Assembly: GCF_905220565.1 (NCBI RefSeq)
Contig: NC_059415.1
Span: forward strand, 9,352,501-9,416,500
Reading direction: 5' to 3'
Length of the DNA stretch: 64,000 nt
Source of the DNA: Melitaea cinxia
Lineage: Eukaryota; Arthropoda; Insecta; Lepidoptera; Nymphalidae
In this document: in pieces, positions 1 to 10,720 of the stretch
How positions within the stretch are numbered: the first letter of the stretch is position 1
Layout of the letters: the number at the start of each line of letters is the position of its first letter
Translations under genes and position numbers: made by a program
Notes under the pieces: model-generated
The model's input: only the letters and a program-made list of their open reading frames with translations
Told to the model about the DNA's origin: nothing
Database searches by the model: none

Positions 1-914
1 GCTCTGTCTTCGCAAAATTGAGCAACCACATAGAAGACATACATTTGTATGACCTCTACTAGTACTTGGGCCGGCTTCTAAATTACCAGGAACTTCATAT
101 TGTAAATTATTGTTTACTGCAGCTATTGCAAGATCTCTGCAAGGCTCACACACATAGTCATCTTCCAGAATCTAAAAAAAATAGTTTGATCACATTTAAT
201 AGGCTACCAATTTTTTTTTTTTTTTATTCATTATTATATACAGCCTTAAAGGCTAAGTCAGATCAAACAAAATATTGTTTATTTATTTATTTAGAAAACA
301 GAATACAAATACAATGACATAATATTGGTATAAAGATGTCACATAAACTCTAGTTTTACCAGGGGTCAGTGTCATGATTAATTACCATAATGAAGCTTTA
401 ATTTAAATAAGTACAGGATTAAGTAGATGGGACAAACTAATATCAGAGGTTCCATAAGTTAATCGTTTTTATTATTCAAATCACAAATCTTGTCTAGTTA
501 GTAATCTAAGATGGTAAATACACAAGATTATTGTATAATTTTTAATTTATATTTGTTAAATATAAGTATTTAAGATTAGGTAAACATTAAAAAAATGGTT
601 TTTCAATGAAACAGAGTTTTTAAATATAACCTTGTATATCATATCTATCTAGAGGCGATGAATATAAAAATTCATTTCAATTTTCTATTTTACCACAGTA
701 TTTAAGCAAGTAGACAGGTTACCTCGAAAAACATTTTTTTTGTAGCAAAGTGTGTATAATTCTCAAATATACTTACAATTTGAGGATAAACCCAGCTGCA
801 TATAATAGCAGTGACCCTCGTGTCAAGTGCCAATGCAGTGTATCGACGCAATTTATTGACACATAGGCGGCAATTAACGCACATGATGCGCGTAGGCTTC
901 ATACGACTACCCAT
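1..914 (-). CDS. Cys-rich zinc-ribbon-like protein, first two coding exons (partial, runs off left edge)
   Basis: Two exons join in frame on the minus strand. Exon 1 (914 down to 777, 46 codons) starts at an ATG and carries a CVNCRLC cluster, a basic KLRRY stretch and a CSWVYPQ segment; it ends at a consensus donor GTAAGTAT. The intron (776-172) ends in a long T tract plus AG. Exon 2 (171 to 1, 57 codons, phase 0) opens with ILEDDYVCEPC, then a Ser/Gly/Pro linker, then NVCLLCGCSILRRQS, and is still open at the window edge. The paired CxxC motifs (CVNC, CEPC, CLLC) suggest one or two zinc-binding modules, the first split across the intron. A second in-frame ATG lies at 902. I do not recognise the family. 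It could be a ZAD-like or other zinc domain of a host regulator, or the N-terminus of a domesticated DNA-transposon protein. The splice signals and the matching phase are seen; the function is not inferred. Confidence 0.68.
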
Positions 915-1923
915 AGCAAACAACAACGAATCGTGCACAACAAAATCCAAAACACAAAGAATCGTAGTCCATAAAACACAGCAAGTAGTCTTCGTTAAGG
1001 CAGATGATCAGTGTCCTTTGGCAAGCAGTAGTCACACAGGGAGGAGAGGAATCTCAGAGTCAATAAACAAAAGCAGTCGGAAAGCACGGAAAATCGAAAA
1101 CACAAGGAAATAACAAGACGCACGAACTCGTAAGCAACGGACGACATGTAATGATTGTAATGCGTTACCTATTTTATTTTTTTTAATTTTATTTTATTGT
1201 GTTGTCATGGCTGTCATGTTATTTTACCACTGTCATACTCGAATTATTATTGTATTCATGAAATAATTGGGTTTAGTAAATAAATAAATAACACATTATT
1301 CTTTGTAATAAAACAAGGTTTCAGATTGATACAATATAAATCGTGTAACGTGATGCAATATAATACATGTAAGGTATATTATTTATTTAAAGGCAAAAAG
1401 TTCAAAAAGTACAGAGGGAAGATTTATTACCATGTGGCAACATTCAACGGAACTATCGTTAGGTATTCAATATTCATATTCCAATGACATGTCAAATCAT
1501 TTTTACAATAATCAAATGTTTTTTTCATTAAAAATGATATTTTTCCTAGACTTACATAGATCTTAAAAACATATTGAAAAAACGTAAGAAATTATTTTAT
1601 TTAGATTTGTCATTAAGACATTTATAGACGCTTGGAAATTCTATCAACAACTTTTTCGCCATTGTTCTTTTGTAGTTTTAATAATTCGATAAAAATGTGT
1701 CACTTTAAGGCTATTAAAAACCTCCTCTGGATTGTCATTTCAAAAAGCAAATAATATTTTTTTATCAATTGATAATAGCTATTGTATACACCACCGATTC
1801 CTAATATAAATAAAACTTAAAAGTTACTTCTTAGAAAAACTGTCAATATAACATCCAGTAATTAAAAATCATGCATGATGTAGCACTAAACCCACATATT
1901 TATTGTCATTCACATAATCTAGT
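915..1923. other. Upstream region of the Cys-rich gene, no other gene seen
   Basis: About 230 bases upstream of the ATG (915-1140) are less AT-rich than the surroundings and are probably 5' untranslated leader on the minus strand. An open frame on the plus strand over 811-1113 is a shadow of exon 1 and this leader. The rest is AT-rich with no recognisable coding. Confidence 0.4.
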
Positions 1924-1924
1924 A

Positions 1925-2139
1925 TCTATATAAATAAAAATGAATGTTGCTAGGCGCATAACTCGAGAATGGCTCGACCAATTCGGAAATTTTTTTTTTG
2001 TATCTTTCTTAAATCCCATGGAAGGCTTTTATAACAAAAAAATTTTTAACAAATCATAAACTTAAAGTCATCACTCGGAAAATGTTACATTTATTTTACT
2101 ATTAACCTTTGACAGAACGAAGTCTTTCCGGGCAGTTAG
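1925..2139 (+). mobile_element. Short non-autonomous Helitron
   Basis: Begins TCTATATAAATAAAAATGAA and ends near AACGAAGTCTTTCCGGGCAG followed by TTAGT. Both are degenerate forms of the ends shared by many lepidopteran Helitrons. No coding capacity. Confidence 0.55.
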
Positions 2140-4734
2140 TTGACTAATAATTTTACATCAACGACCAAATTAATACTTGTCTTATAAAATTCGACCATGT
2201 TCTCCTTAACGTTCTCATTTTCACCAAAACACTTCCAAAGAAAACATTGCATTGAACAACACATAATACAGCTATTAGGATCGGATTACTGATCGATGAT
2301 GATCGCTTACCGGCGTACGTCGACGCACTCGACTACATATCGGTAGTCAACTTACACTGCATTAAATTATCGCACATTTTTAAGCTGTCCTATTTTAACA
2401 GCTAAGAGCTGCGTATCGCAAAATAGCTATATTTGTAGCATATGAACAATAGCTCCTAAGCTGTATTATTTTACCCAAAGAGGTCTAGATTCTTGGAGAG
2501 TTATTAAAAATTTATAATAAGTAGCAGTCTCTAACTATCGACACATCAATTTTAATGACTAATTGTTCAGTATTCTCAGTGTGAAGTAACATTCATCCAT
2601 CCTCAGATATTTAAGCATCTAATAATCTTTGTAAGATAAGGCAATAAATAAAAAATTTGCGGAAAGTTTTCCGCATCGCAGTGCGCGCCAGATCTTTTCG
2701 GAATACAAGTGTCACCAGATCTTAAAACTCATTTCGAAGTTTGGTTTTCGGCCATTTTCATTTCCCTTCAATGGAGCAGAACTTTAGATTAATTTTGGAA
2801 AAGAGTTTTTAAATTACTTTACGATAAAGCCAGATGAATACATCTAAAAAAAAAACTTTTCAACCGACTTCAAAAGAAAGGGGGATCTCATTTCAACTAT
2901 ATTTGTTTACTGAGTAAGTAACTACTACGTACAAAATAAAATGCCTATCCTATTTTTATGCCTGCACATAATGAATAAGCTGTTATAGAACAAAGAATTA
3001 AATTAAATTCATAGTCAAAAATTATTCAAAAACAAAATTTTCAAAATGTTTACCTTATACTTGAAAAATTGATATTCCATTATTAAATTATTATTCTTAA
3101 TTAAATATCATAGAACAGCAAGCCTTTCGTTGCATGCCTTGTTTTGAAGTTAATGAAAGAAATAATTAATTATCGATCACTAGGTGCCACATTTACCTTA
3201 GGATATAAGATTTAACCCAAATCTGAATTCTAAAAAATTTTACAGACCACCGCAAACTAACAAATAAAAAAATTAACAAATAAACAATAAAACTTACTGA
3301 TAATACAAACGTTGTTTTGCCATATATGTTATGAACTCCTTAACCCCCTCCCCCCTCCGTCTTATAACTTAGGAGTATGAAAGATCAGCCGATTCTCAGA
3401 CCTACCCGATATACACACAAAATTTCATAAAAATCCGTCCCGCCGTTCCTGGGGAGTATTGTAACTAACATTGTGACACGAGAATTTTATATACATATGC
3501 GAATAATATAATACGAACAGCTCAAAGCAAGCCTGGCTCAGTTGTCAGTGTCAATGTTGTTGCCCGCAAAAATGTGGAGCAATAAAATTGGATTTAAGAG
3601 TACGTTTGAGAAAGGTATACGATTAAATTAAAAGTGACAAATTCCCTTAGGCAATAGTCTAAACATTTTAAATCCTATTTATCGATAAATTTATGTCACG
3701 CGTAAATTACTGTTAGGTTTTATTGCCACGATGTGAGTCGAGCTCCTAAAGCCCATATGACCTTAAATAATACAACTTTTAGACTTTTGTTCCTATCTGT
3801 TTCGAGTAGATAGTTATATCAATATCTGACACAAAAAGCGTAGTTTAGTAAAGAAAATGAAAAGTATATCAGCAACTTCTATCTTTTGGATTCCGTTATA
3901 TGTCTGATATTTGTATCAAGAAATGATAAAAGACTCCTAAGTAAAATAATTAAATTCTGTTTTAAAATACTTTTATTACTTTCATTATAAAATAATAGTC
4001 AAAGAAAAAATTTTTTTTGCAAACGGAATATAAACGAAGCGCCATTGTAGACTACATCTAAGATCAGAAAACAGTTATAACTTACGATTATGTTAAAAAG
4101 GTTATTTTTTCTATGTTACACCAGCTGACTGAGAACTTCATACTACCTCATTTTTTGCAAGAATATTTTTTTGAAGTTATAGTTCTTTCAGCACACATAA
4201 TGAAGTTAGTCAGGCAACGAAGAAGAAGTTAACAACTTAAAGTTAGCTAGCCAATGAAGTACACACTTTTTTTACAAACCTTTTCCCGACAAAACGGGCA
4301 CAAAAAAAGGTTGAACCTATTTAGTACAGTCGTTTAAAATTTATGCATCTACAAACTATTGGTACCTAATTAATTTTTATTCATAGATTGACGATCAGAA
4401 AAATTTTAAACTACTAAATTTAAAAGGTGTGAAAGCATTCCTAAGTAATGAGAATATTGGGTAAGCACAACTTATCATCAAGTGGGATTCAAAGGGAACA
4501 ATAAATAAAATAACAACACTAACTCCAGCTGTGAGATTAAAAAAGACATTCACCAGGTAAGGCTTACAGGCTTAATGTTAGATAAAAAAATATACTATGT
4601 CGTGCACAAAGGAAAGTTCGCGATAAAGGAGATTTATGAAAACTTCGGTTCAGAAAGAGTTGCTCGATAACGATGAATATAATAGATAAGGTACATCCAT
4701 GACACTGACCAAGGCATTAACTAGATATCCCATT
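2140..4734. other. AT-rich repeat-derived DNA, no gene seen
   Basis: No convincing exon. There is a short piece of the CCGACTTC repeat family at about 2863-2905. About 3330-3490 looks like Helitron-type sequence (a CATAAAAATCCGTCCCGCCG segment of the kind found in these elements), but its ends are not clear. Confidence 0.4.
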
Positions 4735-4744
4735 CGGTCCTACT

Positions 4745-5005
4745 CGCTATAATATGTAACAACCGCTCTGATGGATATTTGTACAAATATTTCTTTCCGC
4801 TTTGGATGTCTGTCCTTATGGGTCTCCCCACCGTGCCGTCAGTCCAGGTTGTTATCATAATTACCTGAAAGCGGTCGTTCCTCACAGTAAGGAACATATC
4901 CGCCAACCAGCAGTGGAGCAGCGTGATGGATTAAGCTCCAATCCTTCTCCTATTTGTAGAAAGAGGTCTATGCCCAGTAGTGGAATATTACATGCTAAAT
5001 GCGTG
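4745..5005 (+). repeat. SINE-like interspersed repeat (family C)
   Basis: Carries blocks repeated elsewhere in the window: GGTCTCCCCACCGTGCC, GCCAACC..CAGTGGAGCAGCGTG, and a tail GAGGTCTATGCCCAGTAGTGG ending in a TTACA..GCT stretch. Related copies lie at 21885-22185, 40490-40645 and 41795-42062, and tails at 33290-33405 and (inverted) 14430-14545. Confidence 0.65.
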
Positions 5006-5214
5006 CTCTATAATATTTAGGGATACTGCGTAGTATAAGAATGTTGGATAGTATTCAGGATTAGTAGACGAGAAGTATTAAATGAAATCACATAAACTTA
5101 TCATCATTATAAGCTATAAACAAATCGGTTCATTGGGAAAAGCAGTTTGAATAGTTTTAAGCCCAAATTACTGCTTGTTTGAGTCTGCGTATATCTATTA
5201 TATTTATTTATATA

Positions 5215-5614
5215 CTAGCTGTGCCCGAGACTTCTTCCCCGTGGAATTTAAAAAAATATTATTCAATATTATTCAATATTATATATAAAATTGATATGAT
5301 ATTCAAAATGTTTAGAATTCCTAATGTGGGTAACACAAAAATAAAATCTTAGATATTAAATATTATTCAGTTCGCAGAGTTACAAAACAAAAACATTTCT
5401 AAAATAAAAGTCGCCTAAATTACTCTTTATTATAACAAGTGCCGTCGAAATCGGTTCAGCCCTTTCAGAGATTAGCTGGAACAAACAGACAGACAGACAA
5501 AAATTAAAAATGTCATTTTATTATATGCACCGTGTATACATCTATATGCATTTAGTCAAAAGCGGTTATTTTAATATTACAAACAGACACTCCAATTTTA
5601 TTTATTTGTATAGA
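5215..5614 (-). mobile_element. Helitron, non-autonomous (family E), reverse orientation
   Basis: Read on the minus strand it starts TCTATACAAATAAATAAAAT and ends CGGGCACAGCTAG followed by T. These are the 5'-TC and CTAG-T ends expected of Helitrons. Related copies: 15288-16218, 35645-35971 and, rearranged, 46590-46991. Confidence 0.75.
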
Positions 5615-6177
5615 TGAATTATTTAAAAAATATGTTGTTTATATATTACCTATAACACAAGTATTAAAACATTTATTTATTGTTTATAATTGTCAAATTA
5701 CTGTTTCAATTTCAGAGATTTTTTGTACATAACTTATAAATATATACATATACGTATTTGGTTTTAGCGAGTCTCTCGGTAACCCATCTGTACATATTAC
5801 ATTATGTTACAGTATGTACGTCTGTGATTACACAAACAGCAAACTACTTGTGGAAGCATAAAGTTCTGTACAACAGTTCCCTTTGTATGACGAGTGAACT
5901 AACATAATGCTTTTGGAAATTAATGCACTAAGGCTTCAGCTTCCAATGCATCACTCCAAAACGGAAGCGTTCATTTTGTAACGAAATCGTTAAACCCATG
6001 ATCAATTGTTTGTTAAATTTTCATACGAAAGGAATCACAGAAATGATTAAAAAATTCAAATGAGTTAAAACCATCCAACCATTACCACCATATTATCGAA
6101 TCGCAAGACATTTTGAAAAAATCGAAGAATTGAAATTATCCTGAATTCCAGAAAATTCCAGAAGATAGACTGCGACT
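5615..6177. other. Intergenic, nothing recognised
   Basis: AT-rich, no exon-like open frame and no clear repeat boundary. Confidence 0.4.
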
Positions 6178-6425
6178 GACGACGCGTTAGCGCAACGGTC
6201 ACTGCGCTGGATTGCAGCTGTTCCAATAGCGTTTGCGGGTTCGATCTCCGCACATGGCATACATTTGTGTTGGCCATACAGCTGTTTGCCGTGGTCTGGG
6301 CTTTTGTGATTACGTATTGTGTGTTTTACCGCATCCCCGACACAGGAGTTAATCCTAGTGGGGACCGTTGAGCTTAAGGCGTTTATTATAGACTCGGTTC
6401 CGTTCAGTGCGTGGTAAGGTGAAAT
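6178..6425 (+). repeat. tRNA-derived SINE
   Basis: The head has an A-box-like stretch (TAGCGCAACGGTCACTGCG) and a B-box-like stretch (GCGGGTTCGATCTCCGC) spaced as in a pol III promoter. A tRNA-unrelated body follows with CGCATCCCCGACACAGGAG. The same family occurs inverted at 28836-29000 and 51655-51805, with a body fragment at 11180-11255. Confidence 0.7.
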
Positions 6426-7149
6426 TAATACTTTCAGCTGATACTTTCTTATGTGAACTACATTACCCTTTTCTCAACTTTTTGATACAAAGACTTTTAA
6501 GTACAATTGCTGCACCAGAATTAAATATACCTAAGACAAATTAGTAAAATACTAAATGACATTTTTTACTATCACGAAAGATGGAAATGAATTGAGCTTA
6601 AAATTGATTTTTTCACTTGTTGTTGGACTTGTTTAATTTTGTTCTTATTTTTAGTAATCTATAAAAATCCCCAAAAGACTACGAGTACAAATCCTTATAC
6701 AGATAATAATAATCATTTTTCCATTTGAACTCATTTTTAGAGATAATAGGCTGCCACGTAATGTGTGAAGTTTCCTATTAACCTTTGTCTAGATCCGAGA
6801 TAACGGCGACAGATAAATATCCGATTTCATAGAAGGGGTCAAACGTGACACGTATAAAATAGAACCGCTGACCTCTTGTTCATTCAAGATGTCCTTTTAT
6901 TTTCCTTATAATACATATTTTCGTAGATGTTGAGTTAGCCTATAATTTCAGTGTGTAATGAAAATTATGATACTGGTAATTTTACTAATGAAAAAATTGT
7001 AATGTTATACACTGTGTTTGCCTCCTATATAAACGAAGTCGAGATTATTAAAAGCTTTCTAGACTAGACTTTGTTTTAAACTCAGACTTTCTTTTTTTTT
7101 TTTGTTCAAGGCTTTGTTTTAATTTTTTGGGATTGGTCACGTGCGTTGA
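6426..7149. other. Intergenic, nothing recognised
   Basis: AT-rich DNA with no supportable feature. Confidence 0.4.
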
Positions 7150-7345
7150 CCGATGACCTCTAGAGTAGACGATTCCTGAGGTAGGGCAGGACATAGCAGG
7201 AAATATCTTGCTCAGAATCTGAAACAGCTTGACTAGGAAAGTACCTCAACCTTACAGGAGACCATAGTTACATAGCGTTGAGTTCATGTGGTGAGTAAGG
7301 TAATCAGATTTCCCATGGAGGATGGGAGATAAAATGAGCAATGCT
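7150..7345 (-). repeat. Interspersed repeat family A fragment
   Basis: Shares GAGGTAGGGCA..AGCAGGAAAT, CTTACAGG and GGTGAGTAAGGT blocks with copies at 9688-9815, 10545-10720, 20780-21015, 21205-21425, 22612-22829, 24130-24400, 30740-31017, 33865-34030 and 40270-40500. Non-coding and present in both orientations. Confidence 0.6.
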
Positions 7346-7351
7346 CTGGCA

Positions 7352-7405
7352 ATGCAATATATTTATATATATTGCAATTTATATATTGCAATTTATATAT
7401 TGCAA
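7352..7405. repeat. Short tandem repeat, 14-bp unit
   Basis: About three copies of ATATATTGCAATTT. Confidence 0.75.
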
Positions 7406-7904
7406 GCATTCATAAACTACAGTATCCACTTACCACCAGGTTTAAAAAAAATGTCCAACTATTCTTTTTCACTTTATTTGGGACAATAAAGTGATCACAA
7501 TATGTTTTAATTTATAAATTACTTACCAAATTCTATATTGTGAGACCAACATCGATGTCCATGCAATTATTTATAATAAAAAACTGTAGCTAGCAAACGA
7601 TACCAATTAAAAAAATTATATAGCCAAGGCACAAGTACACCAAGTTCATCAACATATATTGGCACAATACGGAAGTAGCATACACTAATTTACATGGTTT
7701 AAAAGACTGATGCCGACGCCGAGCTTATTATTTTTCTATTAGAAAGAATATATTCATATCTTCTCGTCTGAGAATAAATTTTTAAGCTTATTATTCTACA
7801 AAGCTTGATATTAATTACATAGATGATAAAGATGTGCAGATTTACGCTGTACTTCATGTAAGATTACCTAATTTGTATAAAAACACAATTTATACTTTTT
7901 TTCA

Positions 7905-8055
7905 TAAGAGTAAATGCAGGGTTTCTTGCCGGTTCTTCTCTGCAGAATCTGCATTCCGAACCGGTGATAGTTTCACTTGTAAAATTATCTAAAATTTTAA
8001 TTTGTTAAATGGCGATTTGATCGTGCTTTTGAAGGCTATTTGAATAAAGATAATT
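7905..8055 (+). repeat. Interspersed repeat family G (probable LINE 3' end)
   Basis: Contains TTTCTTGCCGGTTCTTCTC and GCATTCCGAACCGGTGATAG and ends with TTGAATAAAGATAATT. The inverted copy at 17785-17965 has an AAAATCAAAATCAAA tail, which looks like a short-repeat LINE tail. Confidence 0.55.
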
Positions 8056-8057
8056 AA

Positions 8058-8088
8058 CCGACTTCAAAAAAAGGTGGAGGTTTCGACC

Positions 8089-8139
<51 letters not shown>

Positions 8140-8398
8140 ACGTGTGTTCGCGGATAGCTTCGTCGTTTATGAATCGATGTTGATGATTTTTTTTTTGTTG
8201 GAAAGGAGATATCCCAAGGGTACCATGATAAGGAAATCAGGATCTCATGATAGGATCCCAGTGAAATCGAGGGGGTCCTTCGAAAATCCTAGTGGCGACA
8301 AATGCGTTTGTTAATTTTTTTCGTATACTTACGTTGTATTTGTATATTTTCGATGTAATTGAAGTCGGTTTTTTTTTCGTTTGCTAGCAACTACAATT
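8058..8398 (+). repeat. Interspersed repeat family D with internal (TA)n
   Basis: Bounded by CCGACTTCAAAAAAAGG on the left and GAAGTCGGTTTTTTTTTCG on the right, giving short inverted ends. A pure TA dinucleotide run occupies about 8090-8137. Related copies: 15347-15950, 32670-33085, 43745-44165; partial 23323-23560; inverted 44415-44615. Non-coding; superfamily not settled. Confidence 0.7.
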
Positions 8399-9064
8399 AT
8401 TTTCATTTTGATGTTGAACCGTTATAGAACTTTGTTGGTTACTTAATACGACACTAAATGTGGACAGAATTTTAAATCATTCCTAACGACTTCTTTCAAA
8501 CGTTGTGTGAATTTCTCGATAGTCTTGAAAACAAAATGCTTCGAGAAAAATGAGTAAAGTTTTAACACCGTGCCACTGAAGCTGCAACTTGCAACAACGA
8601 CAAAAAGACTGGAATGGTAGTGCTATTCTACTTTTAAAATACGTTCTCTTTAACAGAAAATAACTGATGACGTGAGTATTGTTGAAAGTGTTTTCCTTCT
8701 TCTAAAAAGGTTGAGCATTTAAAACAGTTTATTTACATATTGTTTTCTGAAGTTTACGCGAATTTCACGCATTATAATGAAACAACTTTTTCCGATTTTA
8801 TCGCGGTTTATTAAGTTTTTTAGATGCTCGACGTGTCGGATACTTTACACCAACCATGGTTACAGGACTCCTCAAGTTGTTTCATTATAAATAGTTTATT
8901 CTCATTCAAACAAAAAAAAACGGCTTCAATTTAAATTATTTATTAATGTAATTTATTTATTTAAAATACAAAGAGTCTTAACTAAAAACATTAGCATTCA
9001 ACGTTGCGACAAAAATCATTGTTGATTTATCCGCAGAGCGGCAAATTGACAAGTATATGCATCA
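8399..9064. other. Intergenic, nothing recognised
   Basis: AT-rich, no supportable gene. Confidence 0.4.
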
Positions 9065-9255
9065 CTAGCGATCCGCCCCGGCTTCGCATGGTTACAAAAA
9101 CTATCAGTGTTCCTATACTATATTATGCATGTATTATACATTTACCTTTCTGTGGAATCACTCTATTTACCAAAGAAAACCCCATCAAAATCCGTTGCGT
9201 AGTTTTAAAGATCTAAGCATATAGACAGCGGGAAGCGAGTTTATTTTATACTATG
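9065..9255 (-). mobile_element. Helitron (family F), reverse orientation
   Basis: On the minus strand it runs from TAGTATAAAATAAACTCGCT to GGGGCGGATCGCTAG|T. Sister copies: 16825-17013, 17268-17553, 26065-26195 (partial, inverted) and 39497-39667. The conserved core is ACGGATTTTGATG..GTTTTCTTTGG. Confidence 0.7.
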
Positions 9256-9687
9256 TAATGATTAGGGATAACGCAAAAAGTACTCGTCAAACATCCGTCA
9301 AATTTAAATGAAATTACACGACAGGAACAAACTTTCGAATAAAAAAAAATCTAAATTAGTACAAGGAGTAAAAAGTAAAAAGTAACAGTTAAAAATAAAG
9401 TCGGATCGACAAGCTCTTTTATTTTTATTTTTAATCGAGTAAAATTAACAAATTATACACGTTTTGTACAAACGTTGCCTTTCGCTAAAGATGTTATGCA
9501 ATCAAAAAATTACCAGCTGTGTCTCGTAATTTCACTCGCGTTATTTTACAGTATGAATGTCGTGATAACAAGTCTATGTGTTATTTTGGATTTCTAGCTA
9601 TCTACGTAACAAATTTCATTACAATTAGTTAACTATTTTCTGGCTGAAAGAGTAACAAACAGACCTACAATTTTTATATATAGCTAG

Positions 9688-9815
9688 GTCGGCAAAGCTC
9701 TGGTCACCTTACTCCCCAACAGGAACACAACACTGTTTGAAAACAGTATTACTTATGATCGCGTCTGTAAGGTCGAGGTGCATATTATATATAGCAGGAA
9801 ATTTTCTACCATGCC
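9688..9815 (+). repeat. Repeat family A fragment
   Basis: Starts with TAGGTCGGCAAAGCTCTGG and contains CACCTTACTCCCCAACAGGA; truncated relative to 30740-31017. Confidence 0.6.
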
Positions 9816-9913
9816 CCACTTCAGTCAAAATTCATCCATTTTTACATCTGAAAGGTTATCCTTGTAACACAAAATGCTAAGTAGAAGACAGTATATAAAG
9901 TATGATATGATTA

Positions 9914-10092
9914 TGATTCTACTATTATAAATGTGAATGTAAGTTTGTTTGTTACGCTTTTACGCGAAAACCACTTAACCGTTCATCATGAAACTTTGTA
10001 TATATGTACCTATTCTTAGAGGTATTAGAAGTAACATAGGATACTTTGTTACTTCTAATACCTCCAAGAATAGGTACATATATACAAAGTAT
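9914..10092 (+). repeat. Helitron-like 5' sequence carrying a long hairpin
   Basis: 9914-9990 resembles the start of common lepidopteran Helitrons (TATTATAAATGTGAATG, then ACGCGAAAACCACTTAACCG). It leads into an inverted repeat: left arm about 9993-10034, right arm about 10049-10090. The arms are some 42 bp with one mismatch and a short spacer. Confidence 0.65.
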
Positions 10093-10544
10093 ATAATACA
10101 TACTTACTTACTACTAAGAGGGGTCTGAACGGACGCCTATTATTACAATATTACATGTAATTTTTTATCATTTTCTTTTTTATTAAAATAAACAAAAATG
10201 CATATTTAAATGTGTTTTTAAACCTATTATTTTTTTTTTTAAATATTTAAATTCGAAATTCTTAAAGTTCAACACAATACATATAGAAAACATATTACTA
10301 TAGACAACAACTTGAAAAAAACAACATATTCCATAAAAAACAACTGAACAATGATATTAATTGAACCGACTCGATAATTGAAGAACGTTTCAAAGATCAA
10401 TTTGTTTTTCCTTTCCAAATTTTTCAATTTTAAAGAACCCTATTGAGCTTCGATTAATTGGAGCGCTTCAAGCGTTGGGTTAAATATAAATATATTTTTT
10501 AAATATTTTAATTAAATACATTAATAAACATGATTAAGCAGAGA

Positions 10545-10720
10545 TATTGTAGTATCAGCAGGAATTATCTTGCTAAGAATTGGAGCAGCCTGACTACATA
10601 ACACTGCTCTCACTACTTGTTCGTGTGGTAAGTAATGTGGCCAGTGCTCCTGGGGAGGGTCGGGATTGGGTCAGAAAAGCGCTTGCGAAGCTTCTGGCGC
10701 TGCTGTGATTCGTACGGTAA
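10545..10720 (-). repeat. Repeat family A fragment, reverse orientation
   Basis: Contains AGCAGGAATTATCTTGC, TGTTCGTGTGGTAAGTAATG and GAAGCTTCTGGCGCTGCTG, degenerate forms of the family A blocks. Confidence 0.5.

Noticed and set aside
811..1113. 100-codon plus-strand open frame
   Set aside because: It overlaps exon 1 and the leader of the minus-strand Cys-rich gene, has no recognisable domain, and is best explained as a shadow of that less AT-rich region.
6178..6260. Possible tRNA gene
   Set aside because: Has pol III boxes, but the same head and body recur inverted at 28836 and 51655, so it is a SINE.
8090..8137. (TA)n run as an origin or regulatory signal
   Set aside because: It sits inside a family D repeat and looks like simple microsatellite expansion.
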